From IMG/VR virus record IMGVR_UViG_3300034284_002638, positions 37,674 to 101,673 of that record: a stretch of DNA of 64,000 nt; one strand, given 5' to 3'. The notes beneath the pieces were generated by a model. The model was not told the origin of the DNA. It did no database searches and was given only the letters and a program-made list of their open reading frames with translations. The translations under genes and the position numbers were made by a program. The DNA is from a virus. Within the stretch, counting starts at the first letter, position 1; each line of letters starts with the position of its first letter. Shown piece by piece: positions 1 to 7,045 of the stretch.

Positions 1-243
1 GCGTATTACAATTCCGACCCTTGGCCTCCGAAGAGCGAGGACTGGCTGAGGCGCATACTCCGAACGGGAGCCTGGTTGGCAAGGGCGGATAACGCTGAAA
101 TTCAACTTGAGAAAGATCCCAACCTTTGTTCGTGTGCGGATCCCGGAGACTTCATGTGCCGGACATTCGGCGTCGTGGAGGCGACCATGATCCTCGTCCC
201 GAAGGAAATCGCAATCAAAATCATGACATTGGGGCTGCCGTGA
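1..243 (+). CDS. C-terminal part of a small paralogous-family protein (partial)
   Basis: The reading frame is open from the first base and ends at a TGA at 241-243; the start lies outside the window. The last residues, KEIAIKIMTLGLP, match the C-terminal motif of eight other small proteins between 240 and 5323 (acidic residue, x, Ala, three residues, Leu, x, hydrophobic, Gly, often ending in Pro). The body contains Trp-rich and CSCADP-type sequence not shared with the siblings. The TGA overlaps the GTG start of the next gene. Function is unknown; membership of the family is seen directly, and the role is not inferable. Confidence 0.7.
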   Translation, partial: AYYNSDPWPPKSEDWLRRILRTGAWLARADNAEIQLEKDPNLCSCADPGDFMCRTFGVVEATMILVPKEIAIKIMTLGLP

Positions 244-530
244 ACAGAGAATCAATCTCCAAACTGGAGCACATGTTTCGTGATAGTTTCTTTAGGCTTT
301 ACGACATGTATTTCAGACATGAGCCCGTCATCAAACACGATTGTGTCATGCTGAAGTGGACCGAATTCTTGAAGGGTCATGGATGCTATTTTCTTTTAAA
401 GGGCCGTCTTGTTGAGCCAGTGAATCATCCGAAAGGCTTCGTGCTCGTGTCCGACCCCATCAGGTGCAGAACAATAGCGGCCCCGACAGAATTCGCCCTA
501 AAGGCTCTGTATTTTGGCGAAATCCCATGA
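240..530 (+). CDS. Small paralogous-family protein (member 2)
   Basis: A protein of 96 residues. The GTG start at 240 overlaps the upstream stop as GTGA, so I prefer it to the longer in-frame TTG further upstream. It contains a WTEFLKGHG segment, like the W-x-x-(Y/F)-L segments in siblings, and ends in EFALKALYFGEIP, a variant of the shared C-terminal motif. There is no signal peptide, membrane segment or recognised domain. It is coupled to both neighbours by 4-nt overlaps. Function unknown. Confidence 0.75.
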   Translation: MNRESISKLEHMFRDSFFRLYDMYFRHEPVIKHDCVMLKWTEFLKGHGCYFLLKGRLVEPVNHPKGFVLVSDPIRCRTIAAPTEFALKALYFGEIP

Positions 531-847
531 GCATGGATACTTTTTTAGACCAACTCAACCTCAAGGTGTACCGGCTCTTCAGAGAGAAGGGCAAGGAACT
601 GAAGGGTGCGGGCTTGTTCTCCGAAGAGGGTTGGCTGGAGTACATACATTCGCTGGGGTGCGAAACCTCCGACAAGCAATCCTGCACCCGGTGTGGCAAG
701 ACCAGCATCATCCCTTATGACTCAAAGATGATTGTCTTCAGGGACGAACATTTTATTCGGGAAAAGGACGGATCAAAATACTACGACCGAATGATATTGG
801 TAGACACAGAAACGGCATTCAAGATCGTCGCACTGGGACTGCCATGA
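527..847 (+). CDS. Small paralogous-family protein with CxxC pair (member 3)
   Basis: A protein of 106 residues starting at the ATG that overlaps the previous stop (ATGA). It has the family layout: a helical N-terminal part with EEGWLEYIHSLG, a variable centre, and the end ETAFKIVALGLP. The centre holds C-ETSDKQS-CTRC, so three cysteines could form part of a metal site that most siblings lack. It sits in the coupled cassette. Function unknown; family membership rests on the C-terminal motif and gene position. Confidence 0.8.
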   Translation: MSMDTFLDQLNLKVYRLFREKGKELKGAGLFSEEGWLEYIHSLGCETSDKQSCTRCGKTSIIPYDSKMIVFRDEHFIREKDGSKYYDRMILVDTETAFKIVALGLP

Positions 848-1140
848 TAACCCGAGAAAACAAGGACAAGATCGCCCAACTCATTCAAGAGTCCACCTCG
901 CATCCGAAATTGAAGTTCTCGGACACGCTCCCGAAGAAGTCCGGGATGAGCTTCTTCCAAGAGGAACTCCTCAAACTCGGGATAAAGGAAGTAGAGAAGG
1001 ACAAGGGCAAATTCGACAGCAAGAAGCACATAATCATTGATCTGGGGTGGCCCGTCAGAAGCGGCAAAGTGCTGAAAGTTCCAACCCCGTTGGCCATAAA
1101 GATTCTGGCGTTGGGCTTTTTTCCTTGGAAGATACAATAG
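844..1140 (+). CDS. Small paralogous-family protein (member 4)
   Basis: A Lys-rich protein of 98 residues that starts at the ATG overlapping the upstream stop. The C-terminal region PLAIKILALGFFPW carries the family motif, followed by three extra residues. The centre alternates charged and hydrophobic stretches. The TAG stop at 1138-1140 lies 14 bases before the next start. Function unknown. Confidence 0.75.
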   Translation: MITRENKDKIAQLIQESTSHPKLKFSDTLPKKSGMSFFQEELLKLGIKEVEKDKGKFDSKKHIIIDLGWPVRSGKVLKVPTPLAIKILALGFFPWKIQ

Positions 1141-1154
1141 TTTTGGAGACACTC

Positions 1155-1397
1155 ATGGACGACGCCGAGAAACAAGATTTTGAACTCAATCCCGTCTCCC
1201 TCAAGACGGCCGGAACTATGAAGGTGCGCTATGTAAACGGGGACAAACTCAAGCCAGTGCAACTTGAAGATGGCGGACTAACATCCGGACAGCGGGATGC
1301 GATAAGAATCGCCTTGGTACATTTGATCTTGGCCTCGGTGAAAGACCCCTCGCTAGAAAAACACATTGAAACACTCAGGGACATGATTGAAGCATGA
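1155..1397 (+). CDS. Small hypothetical protein
   Basis: A protein of 80 residues. I chose the ATG at 1155 because GGAG lies 6 bases upstream; an in-frame upstream start would overlap the preceding gene by more than 90 bases. It is acidic and mostly helical in appearance, and it lacks the C-terminal motif of its neighbours. The stop overlaps the next start (ATGA). No family recognised. Confidence 0.65.
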   Translation: MDDAEKQDFELNPVSLKTAGTMKVRYVNGDKLKPVQLEDGGLTSGQRDAIRIALVHLILASVKDPSLEKHIETLRDMIEA

Positions 1398-1612
1398 GCA
1401 AATTGGGAAGAACCGCGTGGTGCCTGCGTTCGCCGAAGGGGAGGCTTGTCATCAAGACGCTCCATTCAAGCCGATCCGCATGTCTGGAGTTGAGCATCCC
1501 GTGCTTCAGATTCAAGCATAACTGGCTCCAGCCTTTTAACAGGACATGGAAGGAAGCCAGAAGTCTCGGGTGGAGCGTTGTCCTTGTGGATATCAAGGAA
1601 AAATCAAAATGA
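1394..1612 (+). CDS. Small basic hypothetical protein
   Basis: A basic protein of 72 residues, rich in Arg, Lys, Ser and Trp, with two cysteines near the middle. It starts at an ATG overlapping the previous stop and ends in an ATGA overlap with the next gene. There is no signal peptide or recognised domain. Position within the coupled cassette is the main support that it is a real gene. Confidence 0.6.
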   Translation: MSKLGRTAWCLRSPKGRLVIKTLHSSRSACLELSIPCFRFKHNWLQPFNRTWKEARSLGWSVVLVDIKEKSK

Positions 1613-1719
1613 ACATTTTTCAAAAACTCAATACTCCGATAACTGTTCCTAAATGGAAGTATGCTCTTTTGTGGCTTTTGGTGTTTATGACCGCCGTCAC
1701 TCACATGTTTAAGAAGTGA
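1609..1719 (+). CDS. Small membrane protein, 36 residues
   Basis: A very short gene whose ATG overlaps the upstream TGA. The product has a basic N-terminal segment and then one strongly hydrophobic stretch (YALLWLLVFMTAV) ending in HMFKK, so it looks like a single-pass inner-membrane peptide. Many T4-like phages carry such small membrane peptides. No function can be assigned. A 9-codon open frame at 1742-1771 between this gene and the next is too short to call. Confidence 0.5.
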   Translation: MNIFQKLNTPITVPKWKYALLWLLVFMTAVTHMFKK

Positions 1720-1763
1720 CCGTCGGCCAAAGGAAAAACACATGACTGAGTCAAAGGTGAATA

Positions 1764-2126
1764 ATGAGTGAACAAGAACCTGTGGCGTGGGCTCTTTATC
1801 CGCCTCTTGATGAAACGCCAAAAAAGCCAGTGATGGTATTTCAATGCCTAAAAGATGCGAATGATGAAGCGATTGAGTCCGGGTGTGATATCGTCCCTCT
1901 GTACCGCCAATCGCGGTGGATTCCTATAACGGAACAACTCCCCCCAGAGGGCGAGCGCGTTTTGTTTTACTTGGACGATCCGTTGACAGAGGTGAATCTT
2001 GGATGGTGGGAGGGCAAGCACACGCACGGCAAAGCGATTGCCATGGAGTACGGAGATGCCGACGGCGATTGGCTCCCGTGTAGCCACTGGATGTCGCTTC
2101 CGACCACAACGAGTGAACAAAAATGA
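1764..2126 (+). CDS. DUF551-domain protein
   Basis: A protein of 120 residues. The second half matches the DUF551 pattern found in many phages and prophages: W-x-P-I-x-E-Q-L-P-P-E-G-E-R-V-L-F-Y at about residues 51-68, then a later H-W-M-x-L-P near the end. The first half begins EPVAWALYP and reaches VPLYR, resembling an N-terminal module often seen fused to DUF551 in phage proteins. The biochemical role of DUF551 is unknown. The stop overlaps the next ATG. Confidence 0.8.
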   Translation: MSEQEPVAWALYPPLDETPKKPVMVFQCLKDANDEAIESGCDIVPLYRQSRWIPITEQLPPEGERVLFYLDDPLTEVNLGWWEGKHTHGKAIAMEYGDADGDWLPCSHWMSLPTTTSEQK

Positions 2127-2200
2127 GAAGAACAAACCAGATAGTCGGCATGGTCAACTTCCCGGTGGACTCGGATCAGTACGAGAGCACCAAGGTATGA
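2123..2200 (+). CDS. Micro-ORF, 25 residues
   Basis: A 25-residue frame starting at an ATG that overlaps the DUF551 gene stop and ending in TGA at 2198-2200. It may be a real coupled micro-gene, a truncated gene, or only a spacer that keeps ribosomes moving between its neighbours. The product, MRRTNQIVGMVNFPVDS followed by a charged tail, matches nothing I recognise. Confidence 0.35.
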   Translation: MRRTNQIVGMVNFPVDSDQYESTKV

Positions 2201-2244
2201 TTAGGTTGCATACGCTGCCAACCCCAGTGACGAGATGTAGATGA
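2197..2244 (+). CDS. Micro-ORF, 15 residues (translational relay?)
   Basis: A 15-codon frame that starts at an ATG overlapping the stop of the 2123 frame and ends at a TGA overlapping the next gene's ATG. The double overlap is the only evidence. It is more likely a coupling relay than a functional peptide. Confidence 0.2.
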   Translation: MIRLHTLPTPVTRCR

Positions 2245-2651
2245 AACCGAGAAAGCAAAAAAAAATGAACGACGAACAGAAAACTTGGTTGAAAGTTCTC
2301 CTTTATTTAGTTGCAATCATATCATTGGTTTCTTTCTTGTGTTATTTGGACAATGAGTGGAGAGAGAAGATGGGCTCCGCCATCTTTTGCCCCAAGGGCG
2401 TCAAGCCGAACAATGTGGTGGAACGCTTCCACGAACACCAAGAAGTCAAGGTCTTGGAAAAGGGTACCGACGAGGTCGTAAGGACCTACGGAAGGGTGCG
2501 GCTCACTTTCCTCTCCAAGGATTCGTTCATGATACAGGACGACAACACAGGGAACCCCATCCTGCTTCTCGTGCAACTCAAACCCAACGAATATGTCACG
2601 GCGTTCACGAAAACTGAAAATTTTGAAGCCAAGGCTTGGGGTTTAAAATGA
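2241..2651 (+). CDS. Membrane-anchored small hypothetical protein
   Basis: A protein of 136 residues. A Lys-rich start is followed by one hydrophobic segment (about residues 17-35, VLLYLVAIISLVSFLCYL), so it is probably a type II single-pass membrane protein with a soluble C-terminal part of about 100 residues. That part begins with NEWREKMG and looks like a small beta domain. ATGA overlaps occur on both sides. No family recognised. Confidence 0.7.
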   Translation: MKPRKQKKMNDEQKTWLKVLLYLVAIISLVSFLCYLDNEWREKMGSAIFCPKGVKPNNVVERFHEHQEVKVLEKGTDEVVRTYGRVRLTFLSKDSFMIQDDNTGNPILLLVQLKPNEYVTAFTKTENFEAKAWGLK

Positions 2652-3061
2652 ATGAGTCTTGTGCCGATCCCGACGCCCCGCTCGAGAGCTGCTTCGTGTG
2701 TGGAAAATCCATCCACACCTGCGAAAGGAAAGAGGCCGTAAACAACAGCTATCTCTGTCCCGTTCATGGCGACGGGTGGCAGAGGGGCGATGGGGCTTGG
2801 ATCTGTAGCGAGGAGTGCGACCAGAAGTATGAAGCCGACAAGCCCCGCCACTCCAGCTTAAAGTTCTTCCACCCCTTCAACTTCGTCTTCGTCAAGAGGC
2901 CGAAGACGGACGATCCCAACTGGCACCCCAGTGACGACCTTCACCAATATGGATTCAGCCTTGACCTGACTACCGAACTTTATTTCTACACCTACGACTG
3001 GGGCCGGGGTTTTAACTTCAGGGTATTGGGATTCGGATTCGAGGTGTGCTTCAACCCATGA
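2648..3061 (+). CDS. Cys-rich putative zinc-binding protein
   Basis: A protein of 137 residues. The first 60 residues contain CFVCGKS, HTC, LCPVH and CSEECD, enough Cys and His ligands for one or two zinc sites; the C-CxxC spacing is like a zinc ribbon. The C-terminal half is rich in aromatic residues and may be beta-structured. The start is the ATG overlapping the previous stop. Function unknown. Confidence 0.7.
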   Translation: MNESCADPDAPLESCFVCGKSIHTCERKEAVNNSYLCPVHGDGWQRGDGAWICSEECDQKYEADKPRHSSLKFFHPFNFVFVKRPKTDDPNWHPSDDLHQYGFSLDLTTELYFYTYDWGRGFNFRVLGFGFEVCFNP

Positions 3062-3267
3062 ATATCGAAAACGAGTTCCACACGGCGATCCTTCTGACGA
3101 TCGACCTGCACCGCCTGGTCACCGCCGGGCAAGGCGAGTCGGAGGAAGCCGACATCGTCCGCGAAACGCTGGGCAGTCTGCTGCTGACATTAGAGAAGGA
3201 CGACAGCGACCTTTGCGCTAAGGTATCGGCGAGGCTAGACTGGTACGAGAGATGGTATAGACAATGA
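3058..3267 (+). CDS. Small acidic helical protein
   Basis: A protein of 69 residues, starting at an ATG that overlaps the previous TGA. It is rich in Leu, Glu and Asp with predicted helices, and ends DWYERWYRQ. It shares no motif with the paralog family around it. Function unknown. Confidence 0.65.
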   Translation: MNIENEFHTAILLTIDLHRLVTAGQGESEEADIVRETLGSLLLTLEKDDSDLCAKVSARLDWYERWYRQ

Positions 3268-3347
3268 AAATAAAAAAGCTCACGGCGGACCTCAGCCGAA
3301 GTGCAACCCGTACACAGCATTCGATGAAAAGGTGGATGTATGACTAA
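3264..3347 (+). CDS. Micro-ORF, 27 residues, basic
   Basis: A 27-codon frame beginning at the ATG that overlaps the previous TGA and running past the start of the next gene at 3340. The product is basic (MKIKKLTADLSRSATR and so on). The two overlaps fit the coupled layout, but there is no other support. Confidence 0.35.
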   Translation: MKIKKLTADLSRSATRTQHSMKRWMYD

Positions 3348-3594
3348 AACTTGGGATTTCACCCTCGTGCTGAAGGGGGTGTCGGACTTGACCGACGATC
3401 TGGCCGACGCCCTTTTTGAGGCGGGATGCGACGACGCGACCCATAGCATGGTGGGCGGCAAGCCTCTTCTTGATTTCTCCAGGGAGGCGGAATCGCTCGA
3501 GGAAGCCGTCTTGACCGCCTTGGAAGACATCCGGCGGGCCGGCGAGATGCTGGGTGTCCCTTTGGATGTGGAACGCATTGGAGATGAACTGTGA
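3340..3594 (+). CDS. Conserved small hypothetical protein
   Basis: A protein of 84 residues. The pattern DFTLVLKGV, then LADALFEAGCDDA, then DFSREAESLEEAVLTALEDI, resembles a small conserved family found mainly in bacteria, sometimes next to or fused with helix-turn-helix genes. Its biochemical role is not known to me. Unlike its neighbours it looks like a gene of bacterial descent. The stop overlaps the GTG of the next gene. Confidence 0.7.
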   Translation: MTKTWDFTLVLKGVSDLTDDLADALFEAGCDDATHSMVGGKPLLDFSREAESLEEAVLTALEDIRRAGEMLGVPLDVERIGDEL

Positions 3595-3833
3595 AACTCT
3601 CCGACGACAACATCAAAAAGCTTGAAGTTCTTCTTCGCAACGCACTTGCGATTAGATCAATGGGTCCTGAGGCTCTGCCTGCGAGTAGCGGCATTTTTTT
3701 GGCAGACATGATGTACGATTTCAGCGAATTCCCGAAGGGTTTCGTGCCGGTGAATCTCGGGATGGAGTATTACGCCTTGATTCCCAATGAACTAGCCATG
3801 AGGGCGTTGACCCTCGGCCACCTTGAATTTTAA
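3591..3833 (+). CDS. Small paralogous-family protein (member 5)
   Basis: A protein of 80 residues. The GTG start at 3591 overlaps the upstream TGA. It has a short centre with FPKGFVPV, related to HPKGFVLV in member 2, and ends in NELAMRALTLGHLEF, the shared C-terminal motif. Function unknown. Confidence 0.75.
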   Translation: MKLSDDNIKKLEVLLRNALAIRSMGPEALPASSGIFLADMMYDFSEFPKGFVPVNLGMEYYALIPNELAMRALTLGHLEF

Positions 3834-3836
3834 ACC

Positions 3837-4223
3837 ATGAATTCCGATAAATTCTGGGCACGGGAGGCCCTCAACAAACTCACCGAAGTCCTCACTGGAG
3901 CCATCGGCCCGCCCTTCCCGGTTCAACAGAACCAGCCCTTGCCCCATCCTCCATTTTTGGAGAAGTGGAGGGAATTCTGTATAAAACACAAAATCAAGCC
4001 GGGAGCCCCCGACTTCTATGTCAAGGGCGCTCACTACACCGACAAGTCCGTTGCGGACTTCTATGATTTTGAAGAAGTGCCAATGTACTACGATCATAAA
4101 AACACGGTCGTTGTCCTCAACCCCTTCTTCGGCCAAAAGTCAGAGGAAGACTTTCTCAGATACAAATGGCTTGAAATAGACGCGGAACTGGCGGTGAGGT
4201 TCCTTGTGCTAGGTCTCCCATGA
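3837..4223 (+). CDS. Small paralogous-family protein (member 6)
   Basis: A protein of 128 residues starting 3 bases after the previous stop. It has a W-R-E-F-C segment where siblings have W-x-(E/R)-(Y/F)-L, a long variable middle rich in Tyr, Phe and Asp, and the C-terminal motif AELAVRFLVLGLP. The stop overlaps the next ATG. Function unknown. Confidence 0.8.
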   Translation: MNSDKFWAREALNKLTEVLTGAIGPPFPVQQNQPLPHPPFLEKWREFCIKHKIKPGAPDFYVKGAHYTDKSVADFYDFEEVPMYYDHKNTVVVLNPFFGQKSEEDFLRYKWLEIDAELAVRFLVLGLP

Positions 4224-4615
4224 GCGAAAATAAAAGCATATCCAAGAGGGCTTTTGAACTCTTGTACGACGAGTTCAGCAAGATCACTCACATGTCTCAC
4301 TGGTCTTATGGCGATCATCGTCGCCCCACGGGCACGAACCGAATGCTATACAGATGGGACAGATACCTCAAGAAACTCGGTGGGGTTCGAAGGGAGACGC
4401 TGAAGGATTTCCTGATCGACTTCAAGCCGAAACTGAGGGATGACCAGTTCGTAGCCGTAGATCCGGCCACGAAGTTCTACAACAGGGGCGGATCTGACGG
4501 CAGGGTCAGGATGCTCGTCATCGACAAGGACTTCGCGCTCAAGATGCTTACGATTGGCCCCCCAGACATCAGGGAAATGAAGTACAGGGTTCCACGGGAC
4601 TGGGAGGCGGAATGA
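4220..4615 (+). CDS. Small paralogous-family protein (member 7)
   Basis: A basic protein of 131 residues. WDRYLKKLG matches the family W-x-x-Y-L segment. The motif KDFALKMLTIGPP is internal, followed by about 18 extra residues, so the motif need not be the extreme C-terminus. ATGA overlaps occur at both ends. Confidence 0.8.
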   Translation: MSENKSISKRAFELLYDEFSKITHMSHWSYGDHRRPTGTNRMLYRWDRYLKKLGGVRRETLKDFLIDFKPKLRDDQFVAVDPATKFYNRGGSDGRVRMLVIDKDFALKMLTIGPPDIREMKYRVPRDWEAE

Positions 4616-5007
4616 GTTCCACGAACTGGTCCAAGAAGAAATTAAAAAAGGCTCCCCTTCCTTGGATTCGTGCTCCATGGGAACTCAAAGATCCGACCCA
4701 TCGGAAGATCATGCTCGTAATTAATCAATCCTTTGAAAGAATGTTCGGTCACAAGTTCACGCTCAGTTGCTCCGAGAGGAGATTGTGGGGAGAGTTCTTG
4801 AACGAGAGAGCCATACATTGGAAGATAAAACTCCCCCGACAGCCCGCGGATTGCGACTCCTGGAATGGTTGGAATTTTGTGGTGTGCCCAAAGGACTCGG
4901 TTCTTTTGGCCCAACCAAAGAACCTAGAGGGCTATGTGGAGGTCGGCAAATTCTTTATTCCTGAGGATCTAGCCACAAGAATGCTGGTTCTGGGGGAGCT
5001 GCTATAA
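4612..5007 (+). CDS. Small paralogous-family protein (member 8)
   Basis: A basic protein of 131 residues. LWGEFLNERAI corresponds to the family W-x-x-F-L segment, the middle is variable and Trp-rich, and the end EDLATRMLVLGELL is the shared motif. It starts at an ATG overlapping the previous stop. Function unknown. Confidence 0.8.
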   Translation: MSSTNWSKKKLKKAPLPWIRAPWELKDPTHRKIMLVINQSFERMFGHKFTLSCSERRLWGEFLNERAIHWKIKLPRQPADCDSWNGWNFVVCPKDSVLLAQPKNLEGYVEVGKFFIPEDLATRMLVLGELL

Positions 5008-5008
5008 A

Positions 5009-5323
5009 ATGTATTCAAGCAACGGAACAAGTCTCATCACCGAGATCGAGGCCAAACTAGGAGATCTGATGAGGGATGGTTTTCCCCACGACGGAACATA
5101 TTCAGAATATCACAAGGCCAAAGATAAATTTCTCGCATGTATAGAGGCCAACGGAATAAGGCTTATGTCCTTCTGGGATTATACGGAAACGAAGAAGAAA
5201 AAAACGACCGGGATCAACCTTGCCCCAAGCCCGTTCTCAACTCCAGGCAGGGAAGACCATTATGTCGTATTCGACGACGAACTAGCGACGAGGGTGTTGG
5301 CGTTGGGCTTTCTTCCTAGATAA
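5009..5323 (+). CDS. Small paralogous-family protein (member 9)
   Basis: A protein of 104 residues, starting one base after the previous stop. It ends DELATRVLALGFLPR, the family motif plus one residue. It is the last gene of the cassette and meets the leftward nuclease gene end to end at 5323/5324 with no intergenic base. Confidence 0.8.
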   Translation: MYSSNGTSLITEIEAKLGDLMRDGFPHDGTYSEYHKAKDKFLACIEANGIRLMSFWDYTETKKKKTTGINLAPSPFSTPGREDHYVVFDDELATRVLALGFLPR

Positions 5324-5989
5324 TCATTCGTCTATTGCTTGGCGTCTGACCTCTTGCCCCAACTTGTTGATCCTCTGCTCGGTGTATACCTCAAACTTCC
5401 AGCCCCGCACCTTGCACGCCTCCTCTGCCGCACGCCACTTGTTCTTGTTCATCTCAAGGTCGGTCTGGTTGGACGGCTTGATCTCCCAAAGCTGCTTGGT
5501 GCCGTCCATGAAGTTCACGATGAGGTCGGGCGTGTACCTGTGGGCCTGCCCTTGGTGTATGTAATCTATCTGGAACGGTTCGGAGTAGAACGACTCAACA
5601 TCGTCATGCTGATCCAGTATCTTGTAGACCTTCTCCTCCAGGCCGCTCCTGTAGCCCAAGACCCTCCCCGTCTTCGTAGATTCGTACTTGCCCTGCTTGA
5701 ACTTGGGCTTCCTCGTCTTCTTTCCCTTCTGCGAGAAGTCGTGCCACAGTATGGCCCGGGCCTGCCCGGCATAGTTTCTGAAGTCAAAGTTGGGATGCTT
5801 GACCTTCATATGAAGTTTGACATCCCTAACAGGTGCCCCGCAGTGCTCCAGGGGGCATCTCACAAACTCCCTGCCCTCCTCGTGGCTTTCCAAGATGTGC
5901 GACTTGAACTCCGCATAATCCTCGAACTGGACCCCGCAACAAAAGCACACGTATTTCTTGCCGGAACCGTCTGCGAAGGGGAGAGTCAT
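5324..5989 (-). CDS. Zinc-finger plus gp4/TnsA-like PD-(D/E)XK nuclease
   Basis: A protein of 221 residues. Residues about 14-67 hold two finger-like units: CFCC with H-x4-H, and CPLEHC with H-x4-H. Residues about 112-215 match the nuclease fold of T4 gp4 head-completion protein and TnsA: YRSGLEEKVYKILD, then RYTPDLIV, then LWEIKP, then a W-x-A-A helix and GWKFEVYTE. The Glu of SGLE, the Asp of TPD and E-x-K of EIK are the expected catalytic residues. It could act in head completion or as a free DNA nuclease. The fusion to fingers is unusual. The ATG overlaps the upstream stop. Confidence 0.8.
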   Translation of the reverse strand: MTLPFADGSGKKYVCFCCGVQFEDYAEFKSHILESHEEGREFVRCPLEHCGAPVRDVKLHMKVKHPNFDFRNYAGQARAILWHDFSQKGKKTRKPKFKQGKYESTKTGRVLGYRSGLEEKVYKILDQHDDVESFYSEPFQIDYIHQGQAHRYTPDLIVNFMDGTKQLWEIKPSNQTDLEMNKNKWRAAEEACKVRGWKFEVYTEQRINKLGQEVRRQAIDE

Positions 5990-6165
5990 CTTTCTCCTTG
6001 GTAGTTCGACCTGATATCTTCAAGGATTTGATCCATGACCTCATCGGCCGAACGGCACTTCTTTTGCGTCACGGATCCTTCCTTGTACCAGACATAGCCG
6101 TCAAAGTTGTCCTCCACGACATATCCTATGCTGCTGGCCCAGCTCTCTATGTTTTTGTACGGCAA
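5986..6165 (-). CDS. Small hypothetical protein, TTG start
   Basis: A protein of 59 residues. The frame opens just after a stop; the only good start is the TTG at 6165, which has GGAGG in the preceding gene's end about 7 bases upstream. The stop TGA overlaps the ATG of the nuclease gene (ATGA). The product has a charged, aromatic-rich sequence ending in a helix and QGER. Function unknown. Confidence 0.55.
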   Translation of the reverse strand: MPYKNIESWASSIGYVVEDNFDGYVWYKEGSVTQKKCRSADEVMDQILEDIRSNYQGER

Positions 6166-6168
6166 TTT

Positions 6169-6561
6169 TCACTCCTCCCCATAAGTCTTGTCGCCATCCT
6201 CGTCATCGGACACGACAATCATTTTCTTGCCCTTCTTCTCTAAGTGCTTTTCTGCCTTTTCCTGGGTGACCACTTCTATTTCGTCAATGTCGCCGCTGTG
6301 GAATACGGACATGGACTTGTCTCCGTCTGTAGATTTTTCCAAGTCATAGGCGGAGAAGCTGGCCTCCTTTGCCCAATCCTCGTCCTCCTTGGACTCGGGA
6401 CTTTTCATGCGGGCGAAGGTTATGCGTCCCGTCTCCGTAGCCCCGTACAAGACACCGTCCTTCTTGAAAAAAAGACAAAGGTCATTCTCTGTGAACAGTC
6501 TGGAGGCGGTGTCCCATTTATCCATCAGTTCTCGAAAATTAGAAAATGCCGGACTGTCCAT
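6169..6561 (-). CDS. Acidic hypothetical protein
   Basis: A protein of 130 residues, strongly acidic in the second half, with a Lys-rich patch (EKHLEKKGKK) before a DDEDGD stretch. The N-terminal part has LCLFFKKDGVLYGATETG, which looks like a small beta-sheet. It is the first gene of a three-gene leftward run. No family recognised. Confidence 0.65.
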   Translation of the reverse strand: MDSPAFSNFRELMDKWDTASRLFTENDLCLFFKKDGVLYGATETGRITFARMKSPESKEDEDWAKEASFSAYDLEKSTDGDKSMSVFHSGDIDEIEVVTQEKAEKHLEKKGKKMIVVSDDEDGDKTYGEE

Positions 6562-6622
6562 AATTCTTCCTCAATTCAAGATGAACCAACATCACTCATA
6601 GAAGGTTCTTCACCGCCGAGGA

Positions 6623-6630
6623 TATATACA
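6623..6630 (+). promoter_or_regulatory. Late-type TATATACA box
   Basis: TATATACA lies 7 bases before the ATG at 6638, with no Shine-Dalgarno-like sequence between them. It belongs to the box-proximal class described in the findings. Confidence 0.45.
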
Positions 6631-6637
6631 CCTAAAC

Positions 6638-7045
6638 ATGAGCAAAAAAACATTTAGATCGTTCCTGGAGGAGGATCAGTCCTACCTTTCCTCGCTTGAG
6701 GATACGCTCGGAATAGACCCGAGAGACATGGAAATAGAGCCCCAGATAGGCAAATTCTTCTCCTTCAGCCAAGAAGCCTCCAAAAGGCTTGGCCTAACCA
6801 GCAATGTTGGCCCCTACGAGATTAAAAAATTTAAAAGAAACAGCGAAGGAAAAATAACCCATGCGGTCGTAGTGAAAATAAACGACCCCTTCATTAAGAG
6901 TTCAGAGTACAAGGACGAAGACGGAAATGTCGTCCGAGTGGACAAGGATAAAGAAAACCAGACTTTCCTCGTGGACATAAAGGATCTTGAGGGGTTGCTC
7001 AAGCAAGATCTGGAGCCCTCTCCGGGTCAAGGCGGAATAGCCTAA
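6638..7045 (+). CDS. Hypothetical protein with internal-protein-like N-terminus
   Basis: A protein of 135 residues beginning MSKKTFRSFLEED. This resembles the capsid-targeting N-termini of T4 internal proteins (MKTYQEFIAE-like) and recurs in seven other proteins of the window. The rest is charged with no recognised domain and ends GQGGIA. It is expressed from its own TATATA box. Packaging into the head is an inference from the N-terminus only. It overlaps the convergent dNMP kinase by 4 bases. Confidence 0.6.
   Translation: MSKKTFRSFLEEDQSYLSSLEDTLGIDPRDMEIEPQIGKFFSFSQEASKRLGLTSNVGPYEIKKFKRNSEGKITHAVVVKINDPFIKSSEYKDEDGNVVRVDKDKENQTFLVDIKDLEGLLKQDLEPSPGQGGIA

Noticed and set aside
1742-1771. 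9-codon frame with a ribosome-like site before the DUF551 gene
   Set aside because: Too short and with no other support; it may be a leader but cannot be claimed.
5339-6004. 221-codon plus-strand frame
   Set aside because: Exactly opposite the finger-nuclease gene, whose motifs are convincing.
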